Assembly: GCF_900312975.1 (NCBI RefSeq)
Contig: NZ_LT990039.1
Span: forward strand, 248,001 to 312,000
Direction: 5' to 3'
DNA: 64,000 bases
Source of the DNA: Massilistercora timonensis
Lineage (GTDB): Bacteria > Bacillota > Clostridia > Lachnospirales > Lachnospiraceae
In this document: positions 41,887 through 51,250 of the stretch, piece after piece
Numbering within the stretch: the first letter of the stretch is position 1
Layout: each line of letters starts with the position of its first letter
Notes under the pieces: model-generated
Seen by the model: the letters and a program-made list of their open reading frames with translations, nothing else
Databases searched by the model: none
Told to the model about the DNA's origin: nothing
Position numbers and translations under genes: made by a program

Positions 41887-43230
41887 ATGTCCAGAAAACA
41901 TCTCCTGCTCAAAGGCGCGTTCATTCTCACCCTGACTGGCTTCGCCACCCGGTTCATGGGGTTTTTCTTCCGGATCTTCTTAAGCCACACTTTCGGCGAG
42001 GAAGGCGTAGGGCTCTACCAGCTGATCTTTCCCGTCTATGCCCTTTGTTTCTCCCTGACCTGCTCCGGCATCCAGACCGCCCTCTCCCGCTGCGTGGCGG
42101 GAAGGATCGCCTCCGGCCGGGAAGCAGAAGCCCGGGAACTTCTGCGCGCCTCCATCCTTCTTACCCTGACTGCCTCCTGCTGCTGCGCTCTTTTCCTTCA
42201 GCGCTTCTCCGGGTGGATCGCCCAGACTTTTCTTCAGGAGCCCCGCTGCGCCCAGTTCCTTGTGATCCTCTCCTATGCCTTCCCCTTTGCCGCCCTTCAC
42301 AGCTGCATCGTGGGATATTATCTGGGGCGCAGGTCCACCCGTGTTCCTGCTGTCTCCCAGCTGATCGAACAGGCGATGCGGATCCTGTCCGTCTTCCTGT
42401 TCTGCCAGATCGGAATGAAGATTGGCGCCCCCTTCGGGATCTCCGTCGCTGTGGCGGGCCTGGTCATGGGGGAGATCGCTTCCTCTGCCTACAGCCTGCA
42501 GATGCTCCGTTCCAGGGAACCTTCCTCTCCCCGGAAGAAGCGCCCCTTCTCCCTTCCGCCCGTCAGATGGGGAGCGCTCCGGGAACTGGTGTCCTTCTCC
42601 CTTCCTCTTACTGCCAGCCGGGTCTCGCTTAACATCCTGCAAAGTGTGGAAGCAGTATCTATCCCTCTCTGCCTGCAGGCCTACGGCATGACTTCCCGGG
42701 AAGCCTTAAGTATCTACGGCGTCCTTACCGGAATGGCCCTTCCCCTCATCCTCTTTCCGTCCGCCATCACCAATTCTTTATCCACCATGCTCCTTCCCAC
42801 CGTGGCGCAGATCCAGGCAGCCCGCAACCGGCAGGGACTTGCCCGGATCATCCGCCAGTCTGTCTCCTCCTGCGTCCTGCTGGGGTGTCTGTGCCAGGTA
42901 ACCCTGCTGGCCTTTGGGGAATGGCTGGGCCGGTTCCTGTTCCACAGTCCTCTGGCCGGAAGCTTTATCCTGACCCTGTCCTGGATCTGCCCCTTCCTCT
43001 ACGTCAACAATACCCTTGTCAGCATCCTGAACGGACTGGGTAAGACTGTCCGCACCTTTCTTATCAACGCCTCCAGCCTGGCTCTGCGGATCGGCGGCGT
43101 CTTCCTTTTAATCCCGGTCTTTGGCATAAAAGGATACCTGTGGGGTCTGCTGGCAAGCCAGATCTGGGTGTTTGGGATCTGTCTTCTCTGCCTTCCAGGC
43201 AGGAAAAAAGCGGGCCAGAGAGATTCCTGA
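41887..43230 (+). CDS. MATE/MviN-type flippase, SpoVB-like
   Basis: A 447-residue integral membrane protein with about 12-14 transmembrane segments. It starts LLLKGAFILTLTGFATRFMG, the typical entry of the polysaccharide-flippase (SpoVB/MurJ-like) branch. It probably flips a lipid-linked precursor, perhaps lipid II or a spore-cortex intermediate. It is divergent from iscR. Its stop codon lies inside the terminator loop, and its last codons form the 5' arm of that terminator. Confidence 0.85.
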   Translation: MSRKHLLLKGAFILTLTGFATRFMGFFFRIFLSHTFGEEGVGLYQLIFPVYALCFSLTCSGIQTALSRCVAGRIASGREAEARELLRASILLTLTASCCCALFLQRFSGWIAQTFLQEPRCAQFLVILSYAFPFAALHSCIVGYYLGRRSTRVPAVSQLIEQAMRILSVFLFCQIGMKIGAPFGISVAVAGLVMGEIASSAYSLQMLRSREPSSPRKKRPFSLPPVRWGALRELVSFSLPLTASRVSLNILQSVEAVSIPLCLQAYGMTSREALSIYGVLTGMALPLILFPSAITNSLSTMLLPTVAQIQAARNRQGLARIIRQSVSSCVLLGCLCQVTLLAFGEWLGRFLFHSPLAGSFILTLSWICPFLYVNNTLVSILNGLGKTVRTFLINASSLALRIGGVFLLIPVFGIKGYLWGLLASQIWVFGICLLCLPGRKKAGQRDS

Positions 43231-43250
43231 CCTCTCTGGCCCGCTTTTTT
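43204..43250. terminator. Strong bidirectional terminator with the stop codon in its loop
   Basis: A 19-nt arm pair (43204-43222 with 43232-43250), GC core GCGGGCCAGAGAG plus A6/T6. The flippase TGA (43228-43230) lies in the 9-nt loop. It also serves the convergent dac gene. Confidence 0.92.
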
Positions 43251-43261
43251 CTCCCGGCTGT

Positions 43262-44482
43262 TTACAGAAGATACCACCGGACCGCCTCCTGTGCCGCGCT
43301 TTTCATGCTCACCCCTGCCACCGACTCTGCCGCAAGGATATCTACCCGGCCGATCTCCCTTCCATCCAGCGTATAGACAGCCTCCCCCACCTTCTCTCCC
43401 TTCTTCACCGGAGCAGCCCGGTCTGTCACCGGTTCTTCCTTCCGCTCTATGGCGCTTAGGTCTGCTCCGGCAGTGTCCAGATAGACAAAGGGCTCCTTCT
43501 GGATGGTCTCTACGTGATCCTTCACGCCCCGTCCGACCTGCACCGGATTCGTCCGGGGAACGCTGTCCTCCGCATATCTGTTGCATTTCCCAAACCCGTA
43601 GTTGAGAAGTGCCACCGCATCTTTCGTCCGCTCCTTACTGGTCCTGGCCGCCATGATCACCCCGATCAGCTCCATCCCTTCCTTCTCGGCTGTAGCAGAG
43701 ATACAGAAGCCCGCCTTACTGGTAGAACCGGTCTTTAATCCTGTGGCGTACTCATAGTGGCGCACCAGCTTGTTGGTGTTGGAAAGTCCAAAGGTGGAAG
43801 TCCCCTTCCTGGTAGTGTGGGTAATGTCCTCCATCCAGATCATACAGTAATCCCGGATCTGGGGATAGGAAGTGATCAGTTCCCGGGACATAAGGGCAAT
43901 ATCCCTTGCCGTAGTCAGATGTCCCTCTGCGTCAAGGCCGTTACAGTTGACGAAAGTGGTGTTCTCCATCCCAAGCTCTTTCGCCCGCTGATTCATCTCT
44001 TCCACAAATGCCTCTTCGCTGCCCCAGACCTTCTCCGCCATGGCCACACAGGCATCATTGGCGCTGGCCACGGCGATGCACTTGATCAGAGTATCCACCG
44101 TCTGTATCTCTCCCGGTTCCAGGAACACCTGGGATCCGCCCATGGAGGCCGCGTACTCAGAGGTGGTCACCTCGTCCTCCAGATGGATCTTCCCCTCTTC
44201 CAGGGCGTCGAAGAGCAGGAGCAGGGTCATCACTTTGGTCACGCTGGCAGGAGGAAGTGGATCATCCGGATTTTTCTCATAGATCACCTGTCCGGTGGAG
44301 GCTTCCATCAATAAGGCGGACGGCGCAGATAACTGAAGTTCCGCGCCGTCCGCCTTCTCTTTTGTCTCTTTGGTCTCTTCTTCCTGTAGTAGGAGTTGCC
44401 CAAGATCTGCCGCCAGCACCGGTTGCGCCCACAACTGAGCCAAAAGGACCAGTCCGGGCAGCAGAGCCAGAATTCGTTTCAT
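43262..44482 (-). CDS. D-alanyl-D-alanine carboxypeptidase (S11, DacF/DacB-like)
   Basis: A 406-residue penicillin-binding carboxypeptidase that trims the terminal D-Ala of peptidoglycan stem peptides. A signal peptide of about 24 residues (MKRILALLPGLVLLAQLWAQ...) is followed by the active-site SxxK in PASVTKVMT, SxN in ASANDA and KTG in GLKTGSTS. A C-terminal PBP5-like domain follows. The ATG at 44482 has GGAG 8 nt upstream; the ATG 21 bp earlier has none. Confidence 0.94.
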   Translation of the reverse strand: MKRILALLPGLVLLAQLWAQPVLAADLGQLLLQEEETKETKEKADGAELQLSAPSALLMEASTGQVIYEKNPDDPLPPASVTKVMTLLLLFDALEEGKIHLEDEVTTSEYAASMGGSQVFLEPGEIQTVDTLIKCIAVASANDACVAMAEKVWGSEEAFVEEMNQRAKELGMENTTFVNCNGLDAEGHLTTARDIALMSRELITSYPQIRDYCMIWMEDITHTTRKGTSTFGLSNTNKLVRHYEYATGLKTGSTSKAGFCISATAEKEGMELIGVIMAARTSKERTKDAVALLNYGFGKCNRYAEDSVPRTNPVQVGRGVKDHVETIQKEPFVYLDTAGADLSAIERKEEPVTDRAAPVKKGEKVGEAVYTLDGREIGRVDILAAESVAGVSMKSAAQEAVRWYLL

Positions 44483-44549
44483 CCGCAACGCTCCATATAC
44501 CATGGTTACTACTAATGTAATACCTGCCGCCGGAAAATATGCCCCTTTT

Positions 44550-44759
44550 CTACTGGATCTCCAGCACCTTGTAGTCCTGATCCTCCACCGTCTTCTTCAA
44601 CACCTCATCGGCGATCTCACCGCTTAAGGTCACAACAGCGGTCCCCGCCTCGTGGCTTACTACCGCCTCCTCTACCTCGGGCAGAGCTTCCAGGCATTTC
44701 TTCACTCTTGCCTCACAGTGTCCGCACATCATTCCCTCGATCTTCATGGTTTTCTTCAT
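44550..44759 (-). CDS. Candidate internal CopZ-like copper chaperone made from within copA
   Basis: In frame with the C-terminus of copA. The ATG at 44759 has AAAGGAGG 8 nt upstream (44768-44775), better than many real starts here. The product would be 69 residues: MKKTMKIEG, the CxxC motif in [10 protein letters not shown] and the rest of an HMA fold. This is the size of free CopZ. The site lies in the linker EEKEEEK of the long protein. Whether internal initiation happens is inference. Confidence 0.55.
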   Translation of the reverse strand: MKKTMKIEGMMCGHCEARVKKCLEALPEVEEAVVSHEAGTAVVTLSGEIADEVLKKTVEDQDYKVLEIQ

Positions 44760-47081
44760 TTTTTCTTCCTCCTTTTCTTCTGACAGATCTATGGATCTGA
44801 TCTTTTTGTCTTTTTTCCCGTCATGCATATCAAACCAGTTCAGCCGCAGCGCATTGGTCACCACGCAGAAACTGGACAGGCTCATTGCCGCCGCCCCGAA
44901 CATAGGGTTCAACTTCAGTCCCAGCAGCGGGAACCACACGCCTGCCGCCAGGGGGATCCCGATCACGTTGTAGAAGAAGGCCCAGAACAGGTTCTCATGG
45001 ATATTGCGCAGCGTAGCCCGGCTTAACCGGATGGCCGCGGGCACGTCGCTTAAGCGGCTCTTCATCAGCACCACGTCCGCTGCGTCGATGGCGATATCGG
45101 TGCCTGCGCCGATGGCGATCCCCATATCGGCTCTGGTAAGGGCCGGGGCGTCGTTGATCCCGTCTCCCACCATGGCCACCTTGCCCTGTTTCTTCAGTCT
45201 GCGGATCACGCTCTCCTTGCCTTCCGGGAGAACGCCGGCGATCACCTCGTCCACTCCCGCCTGACGGCCGATAGCCCGGGCTGTGCGCTCATTGTCTCCG
45301 GTGAGCATGACCACCCGGATCCCCATATTCTGCAGCTCTTTCACTGCCCGGGGGCTGTCCTCCTTGATCACGTCCGCCACGGCGATGATCCCTGCAAGAC
45401 GTCCATTCCTGGCAAAGAACAGAGGGGTCTTTCCTTCCTCCGCCAGCCCTTGTGCCTTCCTTTGAAGGTCTGCAGGGACTTCTGCATACTCCCGGATAAA
45501 CTTCAGATTTCCGCCTATAAGCCGGTCTTCTCCCAGCCGTCCGGACAGGCCGTTTCCGGCCACCGCCTGGAAATCAGCAATCTCAGGCCCACCGGCAAGT
45601 CCTGTTTCTTCCGCCCTCTGGATCACTGCCCGGGCCAGGGGATGCTCGCTTTTCTTCTCCAGATGCCAGGCCAGGGTCAGAAGTTCTTCTTCCGTCACCC
45701 CTTCCGCCGGAAGGAGATCGGTAACCCTGGGCTCTCCGCTGGTGATGGTCCCGGTCTTGTCCAGCGCCACGATCTCCATCTTCCCGGTCTCTTCCAGAGA
45801 GACTGCCGTCTTAAAGAGGATCCCGTTTTTGGCTCCCATCCCGTTGCCCACCATGATAGCCACCGGAGTGGCAAGTCCCAGGGCGCAGGGACAGCTGATC
45901 ACCAGCACGGAGATCCCTCTGGCAAGGGCGAAGCCTGCCGTCTGTCCCGCCATAAGCCAAACCAGGATGGTAACTGCGGCGATCCCGATCACCGCCGGCA
46001 CAAACACGCCGGATACCCGGTCCGCCACCTTGGCGATAGGCGCCTTGGTGGCCGCCGCGTCGCTGACCATCTGGATGATCCGGGAGAGGGTGGTATCCTC
46101 GCCCACCCGGGAAGCCTGGCACTTCAGGAACCCGGACTGATTCAGCGTAGCTGCGGACACCGGGTCTCCCGCTTCCTTATCCACCGGGATACTCTCACCT
46201 GTCAGAGCCGACTCATTGACCGCGCTGATCCCGTCCAGCACCACTCCGTCCACCGGGATATTCTCTCCCGGCCGGACCAGGAAAATATCTCCTTTGCGCA
46301 CCTGATCCACCGACACCTGGATCTCGTTCCCATCCCGCACAAGGGTGGCCGTCTTGGGCGCCAGCTTCATCAGGCTCTTCAGGGCGTCGGTGGTCCGCCC
46401 CTTGGAACGGGCCTCCAGCATCTTGCCCACCGTGATCAGGGTCAGGATCATGGCCGCCGACTCAAAATAGAACTCATGCATATAGGACATCACTGCCTCC
46501 AGATCGCCCCGCATCTGGGCGTCCGTCATGGCAAAGAGGGCAAAAAGGCTGTACCCGTAGGAAGCTCCCGCTCCCAGGGCCACCAGGGTGTCCATATTGG
46601 GGGCCCTGTGCCACAGGCTCTTAAATCCGCTGATGAAAAACTTCTGATTGATGACCATCACTGCGGTAGTCAAAAGAAGCTGGATCAGCCCCAGGGCCAC
46701 GTGGTTCTCTGCCAGCGCCTCCGGCAGGGGCCAGTTCCACATGGTATGCCCCATGGATACGTACATCATGGGGATCAGAAAGCAAAGGGATGCGATAAGC
46801 CGCCGCCGAAGCACCGAAGTCTCCTTGTCCTTTAACATCTCCTCCTGCGCGGAAGCGCTCATAGCCTGACTGTTCTGCCCGGCCCCCTTTTCCGAGGCGC
46901 CGTACCCTGCCGCCTCCACCGCTGCAATGACGGCTTCCGGCGATGCAGTCCCCTCCACGCCCATGGAATTGGTCAGAAGGCTGACGGAGCAGGACTCTAC
47001 TCCTTCCACCCCGGAGACCGCCTTCTCCACCCGGGCGCTGCAGGCGGCGCAGCTCATCCCGGTTACCTGATATTGTTTCAT
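44550..47081 (-). CDS. copA: Copper-exporting P-type ATPase CopA with N- and C-terminal HMA domains
   Basis: 843 residues. An N-terminal heavy-metal domain ([13 protein letters not shown]) is followed by a P1B ATPase with CPC in [13 protein letters not shown] (about residue 396), phosphorylation Asp in [11 protein letters not shown] (about 441), [10 protein letters not shown] and eight predicted transmembrane segments. A charged linker leads to a second HMA domain from residue 775 with MMCGHC. Copies with a C-terminal HMA are unusual. It lies 18 bp downstream of csoR. Confidence 0.95.
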   Translation of the reverse strand: MKQYQVTGMSCAACSARVEKAVSGVEGVESCSVSLLTNSMGVEGTASPEAVIAAVEAAGYGASEKGAGQNSQAMSASAQEEMLKDKETSVLRRRLIASLCFLIPMMYVSMGHTMWNWPLPEALAENHVALGLIQLLLTTAVMVINQKFFISGFKSLWHRAPNMDTLVALGAGASYGYSLFALFAMTDAQMRGDLEAVMSYMHEFYFESAAMILTLITVGKMLEARSKGRTTDALKSLMKLAPKTATLVRDGNEIQVSVDQVRKGDIFLVRPGENIPVDGVVLDGISAVNESALTGESIPVDKEAGDPVSAATLNQSGFLKCQASRVGEDTTLSRIIQMVSDAAATKAPIAKVADRVSGVFVPAVIGIAAVTILVWLMAGQTAGFALARGISVLVISCPCALGLATPVAIMVGNGMGAKNGILFKTAVSLEETGKMEIVALDKTGTITSGEPRVTDLLPAEGVTEEELLTLAWHLEKKSEHPLARAVIQRAEETGLAGGPEIADFQAVAGNGLSGRLGEDRLIGGNLKFIREYAEVPADLQRKAQGLAEEGKTPLFFARNGRLAGIIAVADVIKEDSPRAVKELQNMGIRVVMLTGDNERTARAIGRQAGVDEVIAGVLPEGKESVIRRLKKQGKVAMVGDGINDAPALTRADMGIAIGAGTDIAIDAADVVLMKSRLSDVPAAIRLSRATLRNIHENLFWAFFYNVIGIPLAAGVWFPLLGLKLNPMFGAAAMSLSSFCVVTNALRLNWFDMHDGKKDKKIRSIDLSEEKEEEKMKKTMKIEGMMCGHCEARVKKCLEALPEVEEAVVSHEAGTAVVTLSGEIADEVLKKTVEDQDYKVLEIQ

Positions 47082-47099
47082 GACACTGCACCTTCCTTT

Positions 47100-47420
47100 T
47101 TATTTCATCAATTTCTGCAATACGGTTACTAACTCGTCGATGGTCTCTTCCTTCCCCTCCCGGATATCCTCCGCCACACAGCTTCGGATATGACTGGCAA
47201 GAAGGACTTTGGTAAAGCTGTTAAGGGCCGCGTTGGCCGCGGACACCTGGATCAGGATCTCCGGACAGTAGGCGTCGTTCTCCACCATCTTCTTGATGCC
47301 CCGGATCTGCCCCTCCACCCGGTTCAGCCGGTGGATCAGGTCCTTATATTCCTGCTCTCCCCGCTCTTTCGTCCGGTGACAGCATTCCTGGATCTCTTTT
47401 GTCTTTTCCACGTTCCTCAC
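47100..47420 (-). CDS. csoR: Copper-sensing repressor CsoR
   Basis: A 106-residue four-helix regulator. It has the copper ligands of the CsoR class: Cys52 in AYCPEILIQ, His77 and Cys81 in ASHIRSCVAED. Copper(I) binding releases it from DNA. It controls copA downstream and itself. The N-terminal Cys-Cys-His cluster (QECCHRTK) is an extra feature not needed for the core fold. Confidence 0.94.
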   Translation of the reverse strand: MRNVEKTKEIQECCHRTKERGEQEYKDLIHRLNRVEGQIRGIKKMVENDAYCPEILIQVSAANAALNSFTKVLLASHIRSCVAEDIREGKEETIDELVTVLQKLMK

Positions 47421-47435
47421 CTCATTTCACCGATG

Positions 47436-47464
47436 ATTATATACCCTTATGGGGTATCTGTCAA
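47436..47464 (-). promoter_or_regulatory. csoR-copA promoter with CsoR operator in the spacer
   Basis: On the minus strand, TTGACA (47459-47464) and TATAAT (47436-47441) are a full consensus with 17 bp between. The spacer holds ATACCC-TTATG-GGGTAT (47441-47457), a perfect inverted repeat of CsoR-box type. Bound CsoR would block RNA polymerase. Confidence 0.9.
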
Positions 47465-47496
47465 CTGCATTTTGAGAACTATTCTCTTTTTATCCT

Positions 47497-47528
47497 ATAA
47501 AAAATGTCTGCCCCCAAGGACAGACATT
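47497..47528 (-). terminator. Terminator ending the cysK-to-DUF3592 run
   Basis: Stem AATGTCTG (47503-47510) with CAGACATT (47521-47528), then TTTTTTATA on the minus strand. Confidence 0.8.
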
Positions 47529-47555
47529 CTTATCTTTTCCTGATATCCTTCCCGC

Positions 47556-48119
47556 TCACTGCATCACGATCTCTGGTCCCAGCAGGAAAAACAGGACAAG
47601 TCCTGTAGTAAACACCCCAAATCCGGTAAACAGGACCAAAAGCAGCCGGTTCACTCCTTCAAACCGCTGGACAAAAGCTTCCTTTGGCTTATCCGGATTA
47701 TACCACACATCCACCGGGGACCCCAGCGGATAGAGCTTCGCCAGCGGAGAGACTTCCACGCTTGCCAGGCTGTTGCGGTATACTTTTATCCGCAGCTTCC
47801 TGGGAAGCTCCTCCCGGCTGGTAAGATTGGTCTCATACTGCGCCTTTGGGTTCTGGAAGGGCGTGGAGACAGAAGTTGTCACCACACTGAGGAATTTGGG
47901 CCCTGCCACCTTATAAGTCCTCCCCGCCACAGTATACTCTACCAGCGGGATATGAAACCCTCCATACCTGACAGCAGACCAGCGGGCTACCCGGCCTGTG
48001 ACCCGCATATGACAGCGCTTCTCCATCCCCATCTTCCGGAAGCAAAAAGCCCAGGCACAGATCCAGATGGCGATGGCAAAAGCCAGGCACCACAGACTCC
48101 AGAACAGATTCCAATTCAT
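47556..48119 (-). CDS. DUF3592-like membrane protein
   Basis: 187 residues with a hydrophobic N-terminal segment (residues 4-27) and a C-terminal one (about 158-182) around an extracytoplasmic or cytoplasmic beta-rich part. The part containing YTVAGRTYKVAGP and WYNPDKPKEAFV resembles DUF3592 proteins. Function unknown. Last gene before the terminator. Confidence 0.75.
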   Translation of the reverse strand: MNWNLFWSLWCLAFAIAIWICAWAFCFRKMGMEKRCHMRVTGRVARWSAVRYGGFHIPLVEYTVAGRTYKVAGPKFLSVVTTSVSTPFQNPKAQYETNLTSREELPRKLRIKVYRNSLASVEVSPLAKLYPLGSPVDVWYNPDKPKEAFVQRFEGVNRLLLVLFTGFGVFTTGLVLFFLLGPEIVMQ

Positions 48120-48136
48120 TTCCCCGCCCCCTTCTT

Positions 48137-48757
48137 CTACCGGATATGCTCTTCCGGATGCTCGTCCTCATAGTCAAACACACATCGCTCAAAGGCGTTG
48201 ATCACATGGGTATCCTGATATTTATCGTACCGCTTGTGCTTCCTCCCGTAGGACATGTGTACATGCCCGTGGAGGAAAAATCTGGGCTTATACTTGTCCA
48301 TCAGCCTCAGGAAAGACTCAAACCCCTGATGGGGCAGATCCCTCCCGTCGTTCAGCTGATAGGCGGGGGCGTGGGTGACCAGGATGTCGAACCCCCGCCG
48401 CCGCAGAAGCTGGAACCACAGCCGCGCGATCCGGCGGCGCATTCCCCACTCCGTGTACTGATAGGTCCCTTCTTTATAGCGCATGGATCCGCCCAGTCCC
48501 AGGATCCGGATCCCCTTGTATACATAAATACTGTCGTCGATGCAGATACAGCCTGACGGCGGCGTCTCCTGATAACACTCGTCATGATTGCCGTGGACAT
48601 ACAGCACCGGCGCCGATGTAAAGGTGGCCAGAAATGACAGGTAGTTTGGATCCAGATCCCCGCAGGAGATGATCAGATCGATGCCCTCCAGTTTGCTTTT
48701 TTCAAAAAAATCCCACAGATACGCAGATTCTTCATCTGCGATCGCAAGTATCCTCAT
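48137..48757 (-). CDS. Calcineurin-like metallophosphoesterase
   Basis: A 206-residue phosphoesterase with motif blocks CGDLDPNYL, HGNHDECY, VTHAPAY and HGHVHMSYG. The first block usually is DxH; here it is IADEES, so the first metal site is altered. It follows the ParB/BMP-like gene by 6 bp, so the two are probably in one transcript. Substrate unknown. Confidence 0.88.
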   Translation of the reverse strand: MRILAIADEESAYLWDFFEKSKLEGIDLIISCGDLDPNYLSFLATFTSAPVLYVHGNHDECYQETPPSGCICIDDSIYVYKGIRILGLGGSMRYKEGTYQYTEWGMRRRIARLWFQLLRRRGFDILVTHAPAYQLNDGRDLPHQGFESFLRLMDKYKPRFFLHGHVHMSYGRKHKRYDKYQDTHVINAFERCVFDYEDEHPEEHIR

Positions 48758-48763
48758 ACGTCT

Positions 48764-50671
48764 CTATTCCTTCTTCCACACGCCCTGTTCGCCTACTACC
48801 GGCAGCGCGCTCTCTACCAGTTCATCCTCTCCGGGGATGGAGCCGATCACATTGTCCGCAAGCCAATCCATCTTAATGATCTCTTCCGCGGAAAGTGATT
48901 TCCAGGATTCCCCCTGCACCTGACCGGTCTGAGAATGCAGGATACCGGAAAATGGTTCAAACTGACCAGAACTGATGGCGTGTTTCAGAAGCTTCACCAA
49001 CTTCTTTGTCTCTGCCGGCAGGTTCTGAGAACAGATAATATCCACCACTCCAGAAGACATTCCCCACCAGTAATTGATCGCTTTCATGGACGAAGATTTA
49101 TCGTCGTATTTCCAGGTCCCGTCCATGATCCTGCGGATCATCTGCTCATAGAATTTCCCCCAGTGCCACAAAGGCATCGCCAGGTTCCGGGGATTCTCCC
49201 CATCCAGATGATACAGCCCAAAATACCGGGAAGCTTCCTCTGGGATCACCATGTCCTTGCCGGAAACACAGTCTACCCAGATATCCCGGATCCGGTCATA
49301 AGCGTTATAGCCTTTCCTTGTGGTCCACTCCAGATAAACCTTGGTCCGGGGATTGATCATCTTCGCTCCCAGGGCGAAGGCATTGATATTGGCGATCTCC
49401 CCATAAATGGGATAGTCCGCGATATAGGCCAGCCGGTCATTCTCCGCCATGGCGCCGGCAATAGCTCCCATCAGGAATTTGGCCTCGTACATCCGGGAGT
49501 AATAGGTCCGGATATACCGATGGGAAGTATTAAGAGAACAATTTAAGATCCGCACCTCCGGCGCCTCGATAGCTGCTTTAACGCTGGCCTGGATAAAGGC
49601 CGGCGTGGTAGTAAAGATCAGATTGCAGCCTTTGGAGATGGCATCACGGAGCGCTTCCCCCGCCGTCTCTTTGGTAAGCCCGGAGTAGGCCATGGTCTCC
49701 ACCTCATCCGGGAAGGTCTGCTCCAGATGAAGCCTTCCCAGCTCATGGGCATAAGTCCAGGCAGAAGTTCCCGGTGTCTTCTCATAGAGAAAAGCGATTT
49801 TTTGCTTCTGGGTCCCCGGTGAGAACAGGCGGCTTAAAATGGGTTTCTTCTCGCTGTCCGGGGTCATCTTCAGGTCGATATCCTCTTCTTTTCCAAGAAT
49901 AGTAAACTCCTCCCATGTCTTGCCGATCAGTTTCCGCAGATCGCTGGCGGTCATATCCTGGAGCTCCTGGTAATCATAGAGGGATAAAAGAGCAAGAAAC
50001 GCATCTCCCGCTGTGATCGGCAGACGGTCTCCTCCTCTTGCGTCGTACTCCAGTTCAAACCGGGAGTAAAGAGAACTGAAATTCAGCCTCTCCTCCTCAT
50101 CCCATTTCTCATCCGGTTCCTTTCCTACAGCTTTCTGAAGTTTTTTGAAACTTCCCACCTTACTGAACCAGATATAGTTGATCCGTGACATTTCATAGAA
50201 ATCCAGAAACTCATAATAAATCTTGTTCTCTTTCTCATCCGTCTTTCTGGGAATGATCCTGGTCACCGTCCCCGGAACCGAAACTGCCCCATAGTACTTC
50301 AGAACACTGACCCTCTTATTCCCCTCTTCCACATAAAACTGGTTCATATATTCATACGCCTTGATGGGGTCCCGGATCCCTTCCCGCTCATGAGCGGTAC
50401 TCAAATACGCCCATTTGTCGGCAAACTCAGTATCCGCCCGCAGGATCGGCATAAAATTCGCCGCGAAAGCATTGCTCCTGCCGCCGGTCTTGGTTCCCAC
50501 GATCTGCTTTAACGGGATCTGGACCAGCCCAAGAGGCACCTCTTTAAAGGTTCCCCTGGAAGGCAGGATCTCGTCCAGAACCTTCAGTGTGGGCTGCTGT
50601 CCCCGCATCATCCGATGCTGATATTCTTTTTTCCCCAACCGGTATGCCTTTTCATACTCTGCTACTCCCAT
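48764..50671 (-). CDS. ParB-like / BMP-family fusion protein, cytoplasmic
   Basis: 635 residues. The first 130 or so include a ParB/Srx-like block: VPLGLVQIPLKQIVGTKTGG, DPIKAYEYMNQFYVEEGNKR and VSVLKYYG. From about residue 290 the chain looks like a BMP (PnrA-like) nucleoside-binding protein (KIAFLYEKTPGTSAWTYAHE; GLTKETAGEALRDAISKGCN). It has no signal peptide or lipobox, unlike true transporter binding proteins. It may sense a nucleoside or ligand inside the cell. The ATG at 50671 follows AGGAGG; a GTG 15 bp earlier is possible. Confidence 0.75.
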   Translation of the reverse strand: MGVAEYEKAYRLGKKEYQHRMMRGQQPTLKVLDEILPSRGTFKEVPLGLVQIPLKQIVGTKTGGRSNAFAANFMPILRADTEFADKWAYLSTAHEREGIRDPIKAYEYMNQFYVEEGNKRVSVLKYYGAVSVPGTVTRIIPRKTDEKENKIYYEFLDFYEMSRINYIWFSKVGSFKKLQKAVGKEPDEKWDEEERLNFSSLYSRFELEYDARGGDRLPITAGDAFLALLSLYDYQELQDMTASDLRKLIGKTWEEFTILGKEEDIDLKMTPDSEKKPILSRLFSPGTQKQKIAFLYEKTPGTSAWTYAHELGRLHLEQTFPDEVETMAYSGLTKETAGEALRDAISKGCNLIFTTTPAFIQASVKAAIEAPEVRILNCSLNTSHRYIRTYYSRMYEAKFLMGAIAGAMAENDRLAYIADYPIYGEIANINAFALGAKMINPRTKVYLEWTTRKGYNAYDRIRDIWVDCVSGKDMVIPEEASRYFGLYHLDGENPRNLAMPLWHWGKFYEQMIRRIMDGTWKYDDKSSSMKAINYWWGMSSGVVDIICSQNLPAETKKLVKLLKHAISSGQFEPFSGILHSQTGQVQGESWKSLSAEEIIKMDWLADNVIGSIPGEDELVESALPVVGEQGVWKKE

Positions 50672-50707
50672 ATGAACCTCCTTCACCGAAGCCTGTTCTC
50701 TATCGCT

Positions 50708-51229
50708 CTATTTCCGAATATCTGTCTTCTCAAACGCGATCCGCAGATCACCATCCTCACACCCGCCTTTGAGACGGATCTGGCCGCAGGGCACGAATCC
50801 CGCCTTGGTCAGCGCCCGCTGCATAGGCAGATTCCCGGGATGGGTGTCGATCCTTACGGAATCAAAACCTGCCCGGGCCGCCAGTTCAAATCCATAGGCG
50901 AACATCTTCCCGGCCACGCCCTTTCCCTTGCTTCCTTCCGCCACACAAACCCTGTGAAGGGATGCATAGGGCCCGTCGGTAAGCCATGCCCCGTCGATCT
51001 CATCATAAGACGGATCCGGTGTGTCCTGGAAAGCGAAAATCCCCTGGATCTCTCCTTCCTCTACCGCCAGATAGGTGCAGCCATCTTTGGCGTCCTGGAT
51101 CCAGACCTCCCGGGAGGGATAGCCTTTCTGCCACTGATCCAGCCCCAGTCCCCGGAGCTGACGCTTGGCGTCCTCTGTGATCTCACACATGCGGTCAATG
51201 TGTTCTATCCCCGCTTTGATAAATTCCAT
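50708..51229 (-). CDS. GNAT family N-acetyltransferase
   Basis: A 173-residue GNAT protein. The acetyl-CoA loop reads RVCVAEGSKGKGVAGKMF and the C-terminal strand contains MQRALTKAGFVPCGQI. Substrate unknown. The ATG at 51229 follows GAGAGG at 8 nt. It lies between trmO and the ParB/BMP-like gene. Confidence 0.9.
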   Translation of the reverse strand: MEFIKAGIEHIDRMCEITEDAKRQLRGLGLDQWQKGYPSREVWIQDAKDGCTYLAVEEGEIQGIFAFQDTPDPSYDEIDGAWLTDGPYASLHRVCVAEGSKGKGVAGKMFAYGFELAARAGFDSVRIDTHPGNLPMQRALTKAGFVPCGQIRLKGGCEDGDLRIAFEKTDIRK

Positions 51230-51250
51230 ATTCACTGCCTCTCTTTCTTC

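Noticed and set aside
45450-46835. A 461-codon open frame on the plus strand opposite copA
   Set aside because: It lies wholly antisense to a well-conserved P-type ATPase, has no family likeness and is His/Arg/Pro-rich, as expected for a GC-rich shadow frame.
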